A stretch of 64,000 nucleotides of DNA from Parachlorella kessleri (GCA_001598975.1 BBXU01001029.1:89053-153052); one strand, 5' to 3'; numbered from the stretch's first letter, positions 1 through 12,368 are shown. Notes: a model not told the origin generated them from the sequence alone. Program-made: numbers and translations.

Positions 1-2
1 AG

Positions 3-98
3 CAGCAAAAGATAGGGCTGAACGCACTGACAGGGATGGATGCTATAATGCTTCTGGGCTTTGATGTTTATGATGTACCAGCGGTGGCCAAGCAGTAA
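3..98 (+). CDS. 3' end of an unrecognised gene (partial)
   Basis: Frame 3 is open from the window edge for 31 codons and ends in TAA. The peptide ends in VPAVAKQ and includes the stretch TGMDAIMLLGF. A GTAAGT donor-like sequence overlaps the stop, so this could instead be an internal exon that splices out at about base 96. The rest of the gene lies to the left of the window. I recognise no domain, and it could be a chance open stretch. Confidence 0.3.
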   Translation, partial: QQKIGLNALTGMDAIMLLGFDVYDVPAVAKQ

Positions 99-1060
99 GT
101 GGCTGACTTGAGGAACAACTTCTGTGTTATATATTTTATGGTATGCAACATTGACTCTTTTCATGATAAATGAAAAGGTGCCCCACGTTTTGTAGATATC
201 TTTATTTTGGCCATCCCGCCAGCTGCTGGCTGTGGGATTCTTGTATGTGACATAATGGGTTACTTCCGACATGTCTACATTGCCTGTACAACAGCTTCTC
301 GACTTGTCTGCCACACTCTTTCTTGGGTGGAATTTTCTTTTCCCATGCCTGCAAGACGGACTGCACCGTGACTTTATAGATATTGCAAGTCATTGGTTTG
401 TCTGTCATTCGTGGTTGGCCACAACCCACAAGCATACACACAAAGAAAGTTGTAAAATAAAAGCCTAAAGAGGCTAAGGGTCAGGTGCCAGTGCAACTAA
501 CATACCGATACACGCCAGTCGCGCAGTAGGCTTTGAAACCACCGGTGCAAGGCATGATCAAAACTCAATGACACCATAAATACTGCAACCCTAACAAGCC
601 AGCATGCCACCGCAATCGGAGGCCAGCACAAATCAACGCAGTATGTTAAATACCGTATCGGTTCACACTACTTCTTGTCCTTGTGAAACAACTCGCCTCA
701 GGTGCAATGATCTGTTGGTCACTGTACCAGCACCGGGCAACTCCCTCGCCAGCCTTCAGCCGAGCAGACAACCACTTTCCAGAACAGTCAGCAGAGCAGC
801 GTAGCACATATACCAAGCCCAGCACCAGAGTGGACCGCAGCTGGGGCTGACCAAAAAATACATCGCACAGCAAGCCCAACAAGTGAGTGACAAACTCACC
901 CCCGAAAGAGGAAAACCAAAGGCTTCAGTAGGTATCCCTAACCGCCTGCCCAGATGCCCGCAGCATGAGGAAATGTGGAGCTGAGTCCACGCCTACAACA
1001 AGCTCCCTCTACTGCAGTATGATTGCTCTCATGGCAGCATGGATACTCTCCAACAGGAGG
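99..1060. other. Intergenic, no gene recognised
   Basis: Short open frames occur on both strands, but none has a domain or consistent splice signals. The right part is probably the 3' untranslated region of the minus-strand MARVEL gene that ends at 1061. Confidence 0.5.
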
Positions 1061-2379
1061 TCACACCATGGCGCCCGCAGGGGCGCCCGGACCAGCCGTG
1101 ACGGGCGCAGCGGGAGGGTGTGACATGCTGCCGCCGGCGCTGTTGCGGTCCTTGAAGTCCAGGAAGATGCTGATGCAGAACAAAAACCTGCATGGCAGAC
1201 CAGTGGCAGCTCAGCATATGGGCAGGCCCGTTCCAAAGGGACATGGGGCAGGACTACCGAGGCAAGGTGTTGCAGGTTTCACATTGCTCGGGCCACAGGG
1301 CAACGAGCACAGCACACCGCCCACACCAGCACTGGCCACGGAGGCGTCCGATTGTGTAGGAGCACAAGTTGGGAAGATGCAACAGCAGGCGTGGCATGCT
1401 GCCCCCGCCACGTACCATGTGAGCCAAGAGAAGGCCACCGAAGCTTTCAGGTTGCTGCCTGCCCAGTCGCCCACGTTGTCCAGGGTGTTGGACACAAGTG
1501 CCGCGGCCACCAGCCAGAAGATCCACCAGACAATGTCCACAATCAGGGCAACCATGGGAGCCTGCATCCCACACATAAGCCCTGTCTCCCTATGCTCCGC
1601 TTCTATGACTTCTCATTCAGCAGTGCTGCCAGCCAGGGTAAAGGCGACAGCCGGCTCGAGCGTGCGCTGGTGCAGCATGACCCGCTTTGCCTGCTGCAAC
1701 TCCCGGCTGCCACTTGCCTTCCGGTCCATCACATCAAGGGCCATAAAGGCTAGGGCGATTACGATAGTGGTGGAGCCCACAAAGACCTGCAGGGTGGTTC
1801 CAGAGGAAGATTGCAACCGCAGTGCTGCAGAGTACAAGTTGGGCGGGTGCACCCAGACAGAGAGGTTACAGTGCTTCTGTTCACTCAGAGCAGGTCCCAG
1901 GCATCTACAGCTGGGAACAAACTGTGTGCCACTGCACTTGCACGCCCAGGCCCCCTTTTCCTCCAGGCTGCTCTGCCCCTGGCCCCAGCACCTGTGAGCC
2001 AGCCTGGGGGTAGTGAAGCCCAGGCTTGGGACTCAGGTTGTGACCAGTGCAGTTGCATGCTGCACAGTGCAATCACACCCGCGCACTCACCACATAGCCA
2101 AACCTAGAGTAGTCAGCCCACTTGGCCACACATGCAAAAGCCACTATGCCAAAAACCAGCTGCAAGGCACAAGAGAGCCCACTTGTTAGCGTTGGCAACT
2201 TGTTGCTCCGCACGCACGGCCGCCTTAGGGGCCGGGAGGTATGCCCCTGGCCATGACCAGCAATCACTGGGCGCAAGACAGATCTCGGTCGGCAAGGTCC
2301 GCCATCAAGGCTTGCAGGTCCCCACCTGGAAGAATCGCGTCCAGAAGGAGGGCAATCTAACTGCGTCTCCGACCGCCAT
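1061..2379 (-). CDS. MARVEL-domain four-helix membrane protein, 154 aa
   Basis: Five exons on the minus strand, 2379-2326, 2159-2091, 1786-1718, 1561-1416 and 1187-1061, total 465 bp and keep one frame from ATG to TGA. The 154-residue product has four hydrophobic helices: LVFGIVAFACVA (about 19-30), VGSTTIVIALAFMA (44-57), LIVDIVWWIFWLVAAAL (69-85) and VAFSWLTWFLFCISIF (102-117), followed by a Pro/Ala-rich tail. The WTRFFQ start, the acidic residue in the third helix and the F-W in the fourth fit the MARVEL fold of CASP-like and synaptophysin-type proteins. Members sit in the plasma membrane or in vesicles and organise membrane domains or trafficking; the role here is inferred. Intron 3 has a GC donor (AAG then GCAAGT). 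The start is the first ATG in frame with the first helix. The splice pattern supports the model strongly, the family name moderately. Confidence 0.75.
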
Positions 2380-2660
2380 GATGTCTTCGGGTGCTTGTGT
2401 CTGTTGCTTAGAGGTGGAGTTTCAGAACAGTGCGTGGGCAAAATCAGTTTCGTTTGTGACACACTCTAAGAATTAAATGTTTGAGTGAGGACCGCGTTTG
2501 CGGGCGCTCCATCCCCCCAGTCCTTCCTTTCCTCTTTACCATTTGGACTCAACGGACATGTGGATGACAAGGTCGTGAAATTCGACGCCTGACAACCCAG
2601 AGATACCATCTCAGTAAATTCTTTGTCTTTGCTACTGGAAGAGCCTTTCAAACCGCCACA

Positions 2661-2691
2661 GGGGGAGGGGGGGGGGGGTCAGGGGGGGGGC
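2661..2691 (+). repeat. Poly-G tract
   Basis: Three runs of five or more G stand close together. A similar tract lies at 12744-12776, upstream of receptor kinase B, at a comparable distance from the start codon. That fits carry-over by the duplication. Confidence 0.7.
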
Positions 2692-2866
2692 GGCGTTCGA
2701 GATCTGTCGCAAGTTTCCGACCTCAGTTCTATCCAGTTCATTGCAATGCTTTCCGGCCTGAGGCAGCATTCATATATAACTTAACATTGCACAGCACACG
2801 AGATCATAATCCAAGGTCAAAATGATGTTAGTCACCCCTTTGTCCAGTCGGCCGGTAAATGAGGCA

Positions 2867-2877
2867 GGCACTTAGCC
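2867..2877 (+). promoter_or_regulatory. Conserved 11-bp element upstream of receptor kinase A
   Basis: The sequence GGCACTTAGCC begins 113 bp before the ATG of receptor A. The same 11 bases begin 112 bp before the ATG of receptor B and 112 bp before that of C, while much of the surrounding sequence has diverged. A promoter or 5' UTR element is the likely meaning. Function is inferred from conservation and spacing only. Confidence 0.45.
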
Positions 2878-2979
2878 ATCCAAGTTGCGGGGGACCCTGC
2901 TGAGCACGTGTGGTACAAGCAACCTGCTATGTGAAGCGTTCTCCAGCTGAATTGCACTGGAACATGGTCTCTGCACCCC

Positions 2980-5900
2980 ATGTGCTGGGGACGGCACAAG
3001 TGGACTTGTTTACTACTACTCGCAGCTTTCCTACAGACAGGACAGAGTGCAAACCACCATGTTGAGCGTAAGTACAATTGCGCCTAGCCCACAGAACATA
3101 CGACAGCAAACAGCCGCTATGGCAGGTTGGCCTTGGAGGGAGGACAAGCCTCTGAAGAGGGGTTGCTTATCGTATATGAAGCCTTGTGAAACAAGAGTTG
3201 AGCACCTGTTGCAGGGGCTGCCCTTCTAAAGCTTGGTGGGTCGCTGAGGCAGGACACCGAGAAGGGACCTGTGCCTCTCTGGCAACCAGACAAAGACCAC
3301 TGCCTGTGGCGAGGCATATTTTGCAGTGCCGCGGGGGAGGTTACGGACGTGTGAGTTTATCATTGGCATCAGCCCTGCCAAGACAGTTCCAGCACAACCG
3401 CGAAAGGGCTGCCGACTGGCTGTGCCATAGGCTGTGCAAGGCAATTTTTGTGTGGCCTGGCAAAAGAGTGAGCCTTGCTTTTCAGGATGGTCGAGGACCT
3501 TCACCAAAGCGAAGTGCTCAATGAAGCCCAACTCCCATGGCTTCCCCAAGAGGGGCTGGAGGCGGTGGCGGCACTCGACAAGTTGCAATCACTGTGAGTG
3601 TAGCCCACAGGCGGAGGGCACGCACAGAACATCTGAGATTAGCCCCGGGTGGTGTACGTCAAAGCTAAAATTGTGGGAGGACGGTTTATTTCGTAAGCCC
3701 AGGCTTCCCGCTCCCATCCGCCTTTGCAGGGTGCATGCGGATACCGGTTTGTGAGCACCTACCTGCCTGTCTGAGCACCTGCCTGCCTGCCTGCCTGTCC
3801 AAACCCCTGCCTGTCGAGTTTCCTGCATGGAGCTGCGGCGCCGCCACAGGCATTCGCAGTTTGAGATCGACCTCTGCCTCACAGGCTCGCAGACCTTGCC
3901 AGCCGGGACACCCCACTGATCTGGAGTCCAAACCCAGCCGTCGACAGCAATGCTGTCACTGGGTACCCGTGGGGGAGGTGGAGTGTGTCATCACTTGGGC
4001 GGGGTACCAGCTAGGGATGCCGTGCATCTACACAGCTCAGGCCTGTCAGGCTGTCTCCCACTAGGGCTCCCTGGCACGCTGCTTAGCCACTTGATGGCTT
4101 GTCGGACCTGTTCTCGGCTGCAGGGAAATCGTGCACCATGGCATAGAGGCTGGAGGGCTGCCTGACAGCTGGGCTGGGCTGCAGCACTTGGAGTACTTAT
4201 CGCTGGCCTTGCCACCCAGCCCATCTGGCCTTGCCCTCCCTGGTGCTGCATGGGCCTACCCAGGCTCCTTCCCCTCCCTGCTCAAGCTGTGAGTCATCTG
4301 CTGCACACTTGGCTGTGCTGCCTACAATCTACCATGTACTGCCCAAGGTGTGGGTTTTGGTCCCCACGTAAGGATCAGTGGAATCTTGGATGTTCCGGCA
4401 GGCTGCCAGATGCAATGTGACCGATTAGACAAGCACCTGCCACCACAGGTTGAGTTGTATTTTCGCAGGTCGTTCCTTGGGAGGGCATTTAACGGCACCG
4501 TGCCGGCTGCCTGGGCCGCTCCTGGGGCCTTTCCCAAGCTTCAGAGCCTGATCATCATATCCTCTAGCCTTACAGGGTCTCTTCCGCCAGAGTGGGCAGC
4601 ATCTGGCTTCCCCTCGCTCCTGCGCCTGTGAGTTGGGACTGGCTCTGTGACAAGCATGAGCTTTTGGAGATGATGAATGCCTGCAACTAGCATGGGGACA
4701 TGTGCTTCACCCCAGCCTGCGCACTAGCTAGCTAGCTAGCTGGCTAGCTAGCTATGGGGTCCTCGCCTTGGCGCCAGCAGGACCATTGCTGTGTGTTTCA
4801 CTCACAAAGGTGTTGTGCAGTGACACATCCACATGGCTATTGGTGTGGGGCTGTGTGCAGGTGCATCAGTGGCTATGGTCTGACTGGCAGGTTCCCCGGG
4901 GAGTGGCTAAGTGCCACGACTGCATTCCCAAGCCTGCGGTCCCTGTGAGTCTTTTTGTTGACCTCTCCTGGGTGGGTTGCTGTGCTTGGTGGATATGACC
5001 CTGAGCTTGCCAGCTGACTGCAGGTGTGGGTTTAGCGTCCATTGTCTGCCCCACCGCCGAGCGCGCTGACAGTTGTCCGCGTTGGACTGTTGTGAAACGC
5101 ACTGGGAGGTCCCTTCATGCAGGGAGCTTGCAGGGTGCGCCGGGTGGGGAGAGCTGCCATATCGAGTGGTGCTACCTTTCCTCAGCAAGCTGTGAGTATG
5201 ACTTGTGCCCGAGGTTTGCGAGGGTGGTTGTCGCCTGTTTACTCAGTACTACCTAGGGCATCCGGTCCTACTGGCAACAGGCCAGGGACAAGGCACAGCG
5301 CCCCAGCAAGTGGCAAAGCATGGTGCCAAGTGAGTGCCCGGCCTGCAAGGCACGTCAGGAGATCTGACAAAGATGTGCGCATGTGAAGCAAGACGAGCTT
5401 CTGACCTGAGATGTGGCCAGGTTGCTTCGCTTCTTGGGCCAGGTCCCTGTCTGACACTGTCTGCTCACGGGCAGGGCCTCCCCTCACGCGGCATGGCTGC
5501 ATAAGAAGTGCTGCACCTGTGGCCCCCAACCATTAAGAAAGTTCCTGACAGGTGGCATGTGGGGGTGTGCTGCAGGATCCTGGAGGAGTGTGGGCTCTCC
5601 GGCACCCTCCCAGACTCCTGGGGCCGTGAGGGCCACCTAGCCAAGCTGGAGGTACTAAGCCTTAAGCTGAACAGCCTCAGGTACGTGTGCCTCACGGACC
5701 CAACCCTCTCCCCTGCTCCTGTGAAGCCTACCTACCAGTGCATGTGGTGCTCACCGCATGTGCGGAAGCGCCGCTGCTTGCTGGCTGGCTGCCAGCCTGC
5801 CGTTGTTGGGAGGTAAACCTAGTAGGGTCCCCAAGAGGCGGCATGGACTCCCTGGGGCTAAAAAGAACGACATGAGGGCTGCTGTGGGTCAGAGGAATGA

Positions 5901-8900
5901 CCCTCACGAGGGCGACACTGCTGCAGGGGCCCCGTTCCCCAGAGCTGGCTCTGTTCTGGGCTGCCGTCGTTGGGAGAGGTTTACCTCTCCGGCAACATGA
6001 TCACGTCGCTGCCCTCCTGCTGCCCACGCCCCACCAGCCCGCTGATGATACTTCATGTGGCTGACAATCGCCTTCGAGGCACCCTTCCTTTTACAGAGCA
6101 GCAATGTAGGAATGGGACAGCGCTTTCCTTGCGCTCCATGTAAGTGCCACCAGAGAGGCTGCATCAGATATTCGGGAATGGGAGCCTGCTCGCCGTGCCC
6201 CGCCTTGCAGCTGAGGATGAAGAGAATCGTGTTGAGGGTTGGGAGCCTGTATGAGGCCACGGGACTAGCTGAGCAAGTTGTCACAGCTTGGACCCTTGAG
6301 CTGGTGCGCACGGTGCAAGCCGTGCCTCCGAAATGATAAAATACGTAAGCACTCCTCCGTGCGCTCCTGTTGTGTCAGCTGACAGTCTGATGTCTACTTG
6401 CTGCAGCGACCTGTCAGGGAACGGGCTGACGGGGACCCTTCCAACCAACTGGCCTGCCACCCTCCCAGGGCTTGTAGACCTGTAGGCGTGCATGACCCTG
6501 CCTCCACTGCACAACTTGCCATGCGTGACCTGCCATTGTTTGTTGATATGTTGGTTGTTATAGGGCGGCAGGACGCATGTGAGCAGTAGGACGGCCCCGG
6601 GAGTCCCCGTCATGGCAGCTGTGGTGGCAGCCATGGGCAGCCTGCTATGGCACGCACTGTCAGAGGGGGGGGCAGCCCAGCTCAGCAAGAGGGGGTGCAG
6701 CCTCAGGTAGCAGTTGGTTACAGCCATAACAGTCCGACTGTTCCTGCGCAGGTACTTGGACCGCAACGCGTTGTCTGACAAAGAGCTCCCGTCGACATGG
6801 GCTGACCCTGCCGCCTTCCAAGTCCTGTTGATCCTGTGAGGCCTTGCAAGGCTGCTGGCTGACCCACGCCACTGCATGCACCTTCGACGCGTTGCGTAAG
6901 ATAGCCCGTGCGCTGAAGGGACAGCAGGATCATGCTTACACTGCTTCTGTCTCCCTTGCGTCCTGCGGCGCATACATCCTCCCACCTCCAATAGCTCCTG
7001 CAGGTGTCCACATGCATCGCTCCACCGCCCCTCAAACCTGCAAGTCTGAGGTCTCACTTGTCGCGCTTGGGCGTTGTGGGTGCAGGAGCCTCAGTGACAA
7101 CAGCTTCCCTTGGATGGTGCCCCTAGCACTACTGGAGAAGCTCACGCTAGGCAGCATACACCTTGCTGGTTGCGGCATCCGTGGTCCTCTTCCCCCGCTC
7201 GCTGGCTTCTTCCCACCGTTGACTCCACATGTGGGGACGCTCAACCTGTCCCGCAACCTGCTGACCGGGCGCTTGCCCTCGGATTGGGCTGCGCTGCCCA
7301 AGTTTTCGATGGCAGAGCAACTTGACCTGTCTTACAACCAACTGACAGGGCACATCCCCTCGGAATGGCTGGACTCACCCTGGCACCCCGCCATGTAAGC
7401 CCCGTCTTGCCTCTTCTTGCATGGCAGCCTTCCTACAGGGAGCAGCTTGGCTAAAGGTCAAGGGAGGAGCTTGGCTGGGGGACATGTGCATAGTCGGCGG
7501 CCCTGATGCCTGCCGGGCATCACATACCATGGTTGCTGTGCAGCCAGTACAACTGGCATAATACGGGCTCCCTGTCTGGCTGGGTGCACAGTCAAGCACA
7601 GCGCTGAGCCGTGCTTGGTGTGGTAACTGCGGCTAACCATGCGCGCGTAGCTATGGTGCAGCCAACTGCAAGGCAACAATCTGTCGGGGCCGCTTCCCAT
7701 GCCCAACCAGGAGGGGGTCCTTTACCTGTGAGTGAAACTTTCCAGCAATTTTGTGCGGCCACGCCTTGGCTGTGTGCTCTGCAGTGCTGTGCTCGCAAAG
7801 AGTGTGCAGTTACATGCCACCTACATCGGTTTCAGTAGAGGTGGCAGGCAATGCAGTTATGCACATGAACGCCCTCGTAACGGCAACCCCCTATAAAGAG
7901 GTTTTGCATGAAATTTTCTTGAACTCTTATCTGGCCCCAAAACATGTCACAGCGGTGGCACTATGGCCAGCATTGTGTGCCCCTGTCCTGCTTTGCGCTG
8001 CTCTACCTCTTGTGAACTGTGCCACTGAGCTGGAATCTCATGGTGCGGATAGGCCTGGGAGGTGGTGCTACTCCCGCAAGTGTTGCTGCGCCCTGAAGCC
8101 CCTTGCCTCGAAATAAGGTAGGCAGGGTTCTTTTAGTCATCGTGTGTCACAGCATACCCCTATCTGGCACTGCTGCCCTGTAGGAAGGTGCTGCCTGGCA
8201 ATAACGACCTCTGCTGGCCCAAGGATGCTGGTCTAGAGAAGGTGCTGGGGAAGCCCTTCGTGTGCGGGCCGTCGGCTGTGAAAAATGCTTCAAAGCTGGC
8301 CGAGTGCCGCCAGGCCTTTGACATTTGTCCAGCTGCAGTGGGTAAGGAAGGCAAGGCACCCATGGCATCTGCCTCACTGGCTTGCAGCAGGGCTGTTATG
8401 CCAGTTTGCTTGCTTTGGTGGGCTGGAGTGTCTGTAGTCGCCGTGTTGCCTGTCCCTACTTACTTATACAAACTGCGTCCTGACAATCACCTACAGAGGG
8501 ATGGATGGCCTCTGCAGCCCTCTTGCACCTGAAAGCCCCGAAAGCCACACTGCGCAGTGCTGTGGTGGGATTCCAACTCGTCTTTGCACTGGTGCAGTCA
8601 CCGTCTCACACCATGCGTTGAAGCTAAGTTTGCACCCAGTGAGTTTGTGCCTGCAGGCATGCTGACACAGGGATTCCGGCTGGGCATTGTCACCTTGCTT
8701 GCTGGCTTCAATTTTGCGCTGCTGGTGCTGGCTTTCAGAAGGCGCTGCTTTCCCATGCACAGAAAAAAGCCGCCTCTGTTCCCCTCCCTAGCGTCCGTAG
8801 AGCTTACAGGCACGTGGTCTTCGCCAAGTTGCTTGCTGGATGCTGATGTTGAAGCATACGTTTAGCACACGTGGCATACGAGTGTCTCAGTGGGCATGTG

Positions 8901-11900
8901 CTGGATCAGGTCTCCTGGCGTTAGATAGTCAGCAAGCACTGCCTCCACGTAACTCATTGGAGCACTGCCGTTGGGGCCTAGGACCACCACTTTCAACTTC
9001 CTCTGGCTCGCTTAACAACCTCTTCTCCCTTGCGCAAGGCTTCCAGCCGCAAGCCCACAACCCAGAGCCACCGCAAGGGCATCCTAGGGTGGGTTGCTGC
9101 GTCCCCCATGCAGGATCCCAAGGCCGCATCGGATCCCCCGGGCACGAGCTCCTCCTTCCAGAGGCAGCTGGAGAGTTGGAGGCCCTGCTCCGTGCTGATG
9201 ACCAAGGGGACAGCAGCAGCGCCCCGGCTGGGCCTGTCTCGGATGCCGCTGCGCTGCCGCTGAGCCTGCCAGGCTTTGCACAGCATGAGGGGCTGCAAGC
9301 GCTGCTCCTGGCCCAGAAGGAGGCGGCCTCTAGCCCTACCGCGTCAGCTGCCTCGCGAGGAGCTCGGCGCGCGCGCCTGGGGCGGGTCCGCCTGAAAGAC
9401 TTGCAGTTTTGTAGGAGCGCAAGCGGGGCGATCGAGCTGCTGGGGCAGGGAGCATCAGGAGCGGTGAGTGGGTCCGTGGTTGTTACCACTTCAGCGCATG
9501 ACCTGTGTGCGCTGGGCAGAGCCACCAGAATGCAGCGACATCCAGAGCATCAGGGAGTGTGCTGCTAGCGTTGCGGCTGTCGTGGCAACTACCCATAACA
9601 GAGGCTAGCGGCTGTAACTCTTTCAAGGTCTGCCTTGCAATGGGGAGCTCATCTTTGCTCCTAGCAGGTCTGCCACTCAGCCGTGCTGAGGGTGCACGCT
9701 TGACAAGTGAGATTGCTGCCGGGGCCCTATGCCACAAGTACACGCCAGTTGTTGTACACTTGTGCAGGTGTTCAAGGCCGAGCTGGCGGGCAGCGGTGCT
9801 GTGGCGGTGAAGGTGCTGCGGAAGCAAAGCGTGGATGAGGCCAGGCTGTGGCGGGAGGCGGAGATCATGCACGCCTGCCGGCACTCATCAATTCTCGAGG
9901 TAAGCCTTGCAAAGTGTGACTAGAAGACTGTGCTGCGCGCCCTACTGCCGTCGCAGCTTCTTCCTTGGTACCGCCTGCTGCCCAAACCCATACTTGCCAG
10001 AGTAACGGACAGTGTGATTGATCATATTTGCCTGAGTGTCTTGCCACTAGGGTCTCACCAAAGTAGTTCTCTGGGGCGGCAAATAGTGGGGCAGGAAAAT
10101 GTGCATCTGTTCTGCTGTCAAGCCAATCATGCTCTGGTGACCGACCTGTTTTGTGTGCTCTGCAGCTGGTGGGTGTGTGTGAAGCAGGCGGCCTCCTTTT
10201 GCTGGTTAGCGAGTTTGTAGAGCGAGGATCACTGGGAATGCTCCTACACTTGCCTGAGCTGCGATGGCACGCCAGGTACAGGCAGCAGCAATACGCTCAT
10301 GTGACCATGGGCTCAGGCCGGCAAATGCTTGCTTGCCATTTAGCCTGGTCTATTTGCCTGGTCTATGAGCCTGGTTGGCACGTTGGAGGGTCCTGCTCGA
10401 TTGCTGAAGTCAGCACGTAGACGTTGTGATACCAACTAAAGGAGGCACGCCAATTGTACTGCCGTCTAAGTCTACAAAAGTAGCCGTCCACCTCCCACGG
10501 AGCTGGCAGGCGTGCTCGTCTTGCAAGCCTGTATCTTCACCGAGCAACCCGAGCTGTATATTGTTTGGGCACCTCAGCGTACTGAAAGACCAACAGAAAG
10601 CTTGTGCTTCCTTGCCTTCCAGGGGCCGGGGACTTCTCTTGGAGGTGGCCCAGGCACTCCAACACCTGCACGCTCAAAATGTCCTGCATGCCGACATTAA
10701 AGTAAGGCGGGTTTGTGGCCCACATTGGAGAGATTCCCGGGTTGTGGACAGGCTGAAATGGAGATGCGACGCGCGTGTACGCACACAGATGAGGTGGAAA
10801 TTTTATTGCCGCTGCCGTGATGAAGTGCTTGCTGGGTTCTCACCACTGCCTTCAACCACCCATGCACCTTTTATGGCTGGTGGGTGGCTATCCTCACCTT
10901 CGAACCAGCCCTTGCTTATGCTGCAGCCGCAGAATGTGTTAGTGACTTTCCACTGGCGCGCCAAGGTAGCAGATGTGGGCACCGCGCGCTACCTGAAGAG
11001 TGGTATCGCCTCTGGTGAGGAAGGAAACATGCGGGATGTGCTATGTGAAACCCGCTCCGTTGGACCTCCACCGAGACCATCACCACCTGGGAAGAGGGGG
11101 GGGGGGGGGGCAGTGCAGACAGTGTTTGCATCCAGTTTGGCAGTACCTAGCCTACCAATCCGCACTGCAAGGATATCAGAGCTGGGTGGCAGGGATGGTC
11201 TGGGGCCTGGAGGAGCGCCCCTACCATTGGCATATCCCGTCAAAACCTGATGTTTGCCAGAAGTGCGGCATTGACCTGTCCCCGATGCCTTGCTCCACGG
11301 CCGATCAGTTTTCATTGTGTCTACACTGCTGCTACAGCCTGCGGCGGGACCATCCTGTACGCTGCGCCCGAGCAGCTGCTGGGGCTGCCCTGCACCGCCG
11401 CCGCCGACATCTTCTCGCTGGGCCTGCTCATGCTGGCGGTGGTGGTGGGGCAGGCGGGCCAAGTGCGGGGGCTGTGCAGGAGCCCCAGGTAAGGGCCTGC
11501 ACAGTTCAAGGGGCAAGGTACCAGCTGCAGTACGAGGGGGGTTACAGTAGGAGGTCAGAGCCCAGCCTGGGCCTGGGGGGACGGGGCGTCGTGATGTAAT
11601 GTTTGTATGGTGCAAAAGCAGTGGGGCTGTAAGGAGGGTGCTCGAGCCGGTCTTGTATCGAAAGGTGAGATGCTGGGTTGCTTCCGGGGCTTGCAGAGGA
11701 AGGGGGGCGCCTAGGATGGGACTTGAGGCTTTCTGGTGTGGTGGGGGCAGAGTGCACCCTGACTGCCAAGGCTGGCCCTCCGCTGTGGACTACAAAGCAG
11801 TAGTGCTATTTCTGGTCGTGCTTGGATGAAGGGCAAACCCTGCAGACTGGCCTAGCGCATGGCCTCTACTGCTGCCAGCTGGACAGGCTTGGCAGCCTGC

Positions 11901-12301
11901 CGGCCTGCTACTGCCCCGCAGCAGCTCAGTTGAAGCCTGCAAGGTGCTTCGTGCCGACGGGTTGTGTCTTTCAGGGCACAGCGGGACCCTGGAAGGTTCT
12001 GTATATGTCACAGTCAGTGCCATTTCCATCCCAGGAGTTCTGCTGGCTCCATGGACATGAAATGTATGTCATGTAACTTGAGACACAGGGTTTGAATCTC
12101 CCTGCCAACCCCTGGCTGCCCAATTTGATGCCTGCCCTCACAAGTGCCAACTGCACAAAGAGTGGGTCATGCTGGTCCTGGTGCAGGGTGCCTGAGGACT
12201 GCCCTGCTGACGTGGCGCAGCTCATCGCAGCCTGCCTTGAGACCGACCCTGGGAGGCGGCCCTCGGCAGCCCAGGTGGTGCAGGTTCTGCTCAGCTCCTA
12301 G
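2980..12301 (+). CDS. LRR receptor-like protein kinase, copy A, about 998 aa
   Basis: Exons: 2980-3067, 3215-3350, 3486-3593, 4124-4288, 4469-4627, 4861-4944, 5123-5191, 5576-5680, 5927-6139, 6407-6481, 6752-6835, 7086-7394, 7662-7727, 8184-8341, 8657-8809, 9114-9463, 9768-9899, 10166-10275, 10623-10701, 10927-11014, 11338-11488, 12187-12301. They total 2997 bp in one frame. Order: signal peptide (1-24, core CLLLLAAFL); LRRNT cap with C-L-W-R-G-I-F-C (30-74); leucine-rich repeats of the LxGxLPxxW type (75-554); Cys-rich stalk (555-606); membrane helix LGIVTLLAGFNFALLVLAF followed by RRR (about 614-635); Ala/Ser-rich linker; kinase. The kinase has the glycine loop GQGASG, VAVK (Lys about 789), Glu in WREAE, HADIK (877-881), DVG (897-899), APEQ and a final Arg in GRRPS. 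It probably senses an outside ligand and signals by phosphorylation. Intron 15 has a GC donor where B and C have GT. Ligand and substrate are unknown. Confidence 0.85.
3754..3801 (+). repeat. CCTG-rich microsatellite in intron 3 of receptor A
   Basis: Irregular tandem units of CCTG and of CTGAGCACCTG fill this stretch. The matching intron of receptor B (13730-13790) carries a diverged version, so the repeat is older than the duplication. Confidence 0.6.
4723..4755 (+). repeat. AGCT tetranucleotide repeat in intron 5 of receptor A
   Basis: About eight near-perfect AGCT units, hence self-complementary. Receptor B has only a short remnant at 14686-14700. Confidence 0.75.
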
Positions 12302-12328
12302 TGCGTAGGGCAATCATCCAATCGTAGG

Positions 12329-12368
12329 GATGATGATGATGAGGAGGAGGAGGAGGAGGAGGAGGAGG
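12329..12368 (+). repeat. Trinucleotide microsatellite (GAT then GAG)
   Basis: Three GAT units run into about nine GAG units just after the stop codon of receptor A, within its likely 3' UTR. Confidence 0.85.

Larger units (their letters stand above)
2380..2979. other. Intergenic spacer with G-run; upstream region of receptor kinase A
   Basis: No gene is seen. Bases 2661-2691 are almost pure G on the + strand, interrupted by a few A, T and C; such a run can form quadruplex DNA. The last 120 bp match the upstream regions of receptor kinases B and C. Confidence 0.5.

Noticed and set aside
1023..1997. A 324-codon + strand open frame.
   Set aside because: It is antisense to the MARVEL gene, has no motif and ignores the clear minus-strand splice signals.
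3886..3990. A possible extra exon between exons 3 and 4 of the receptors (LADLASR in A and B).
   Set aside because: It is not needed for phase, has an early stop in B, and the frame differs in C. It is probably conserved intron sequence.
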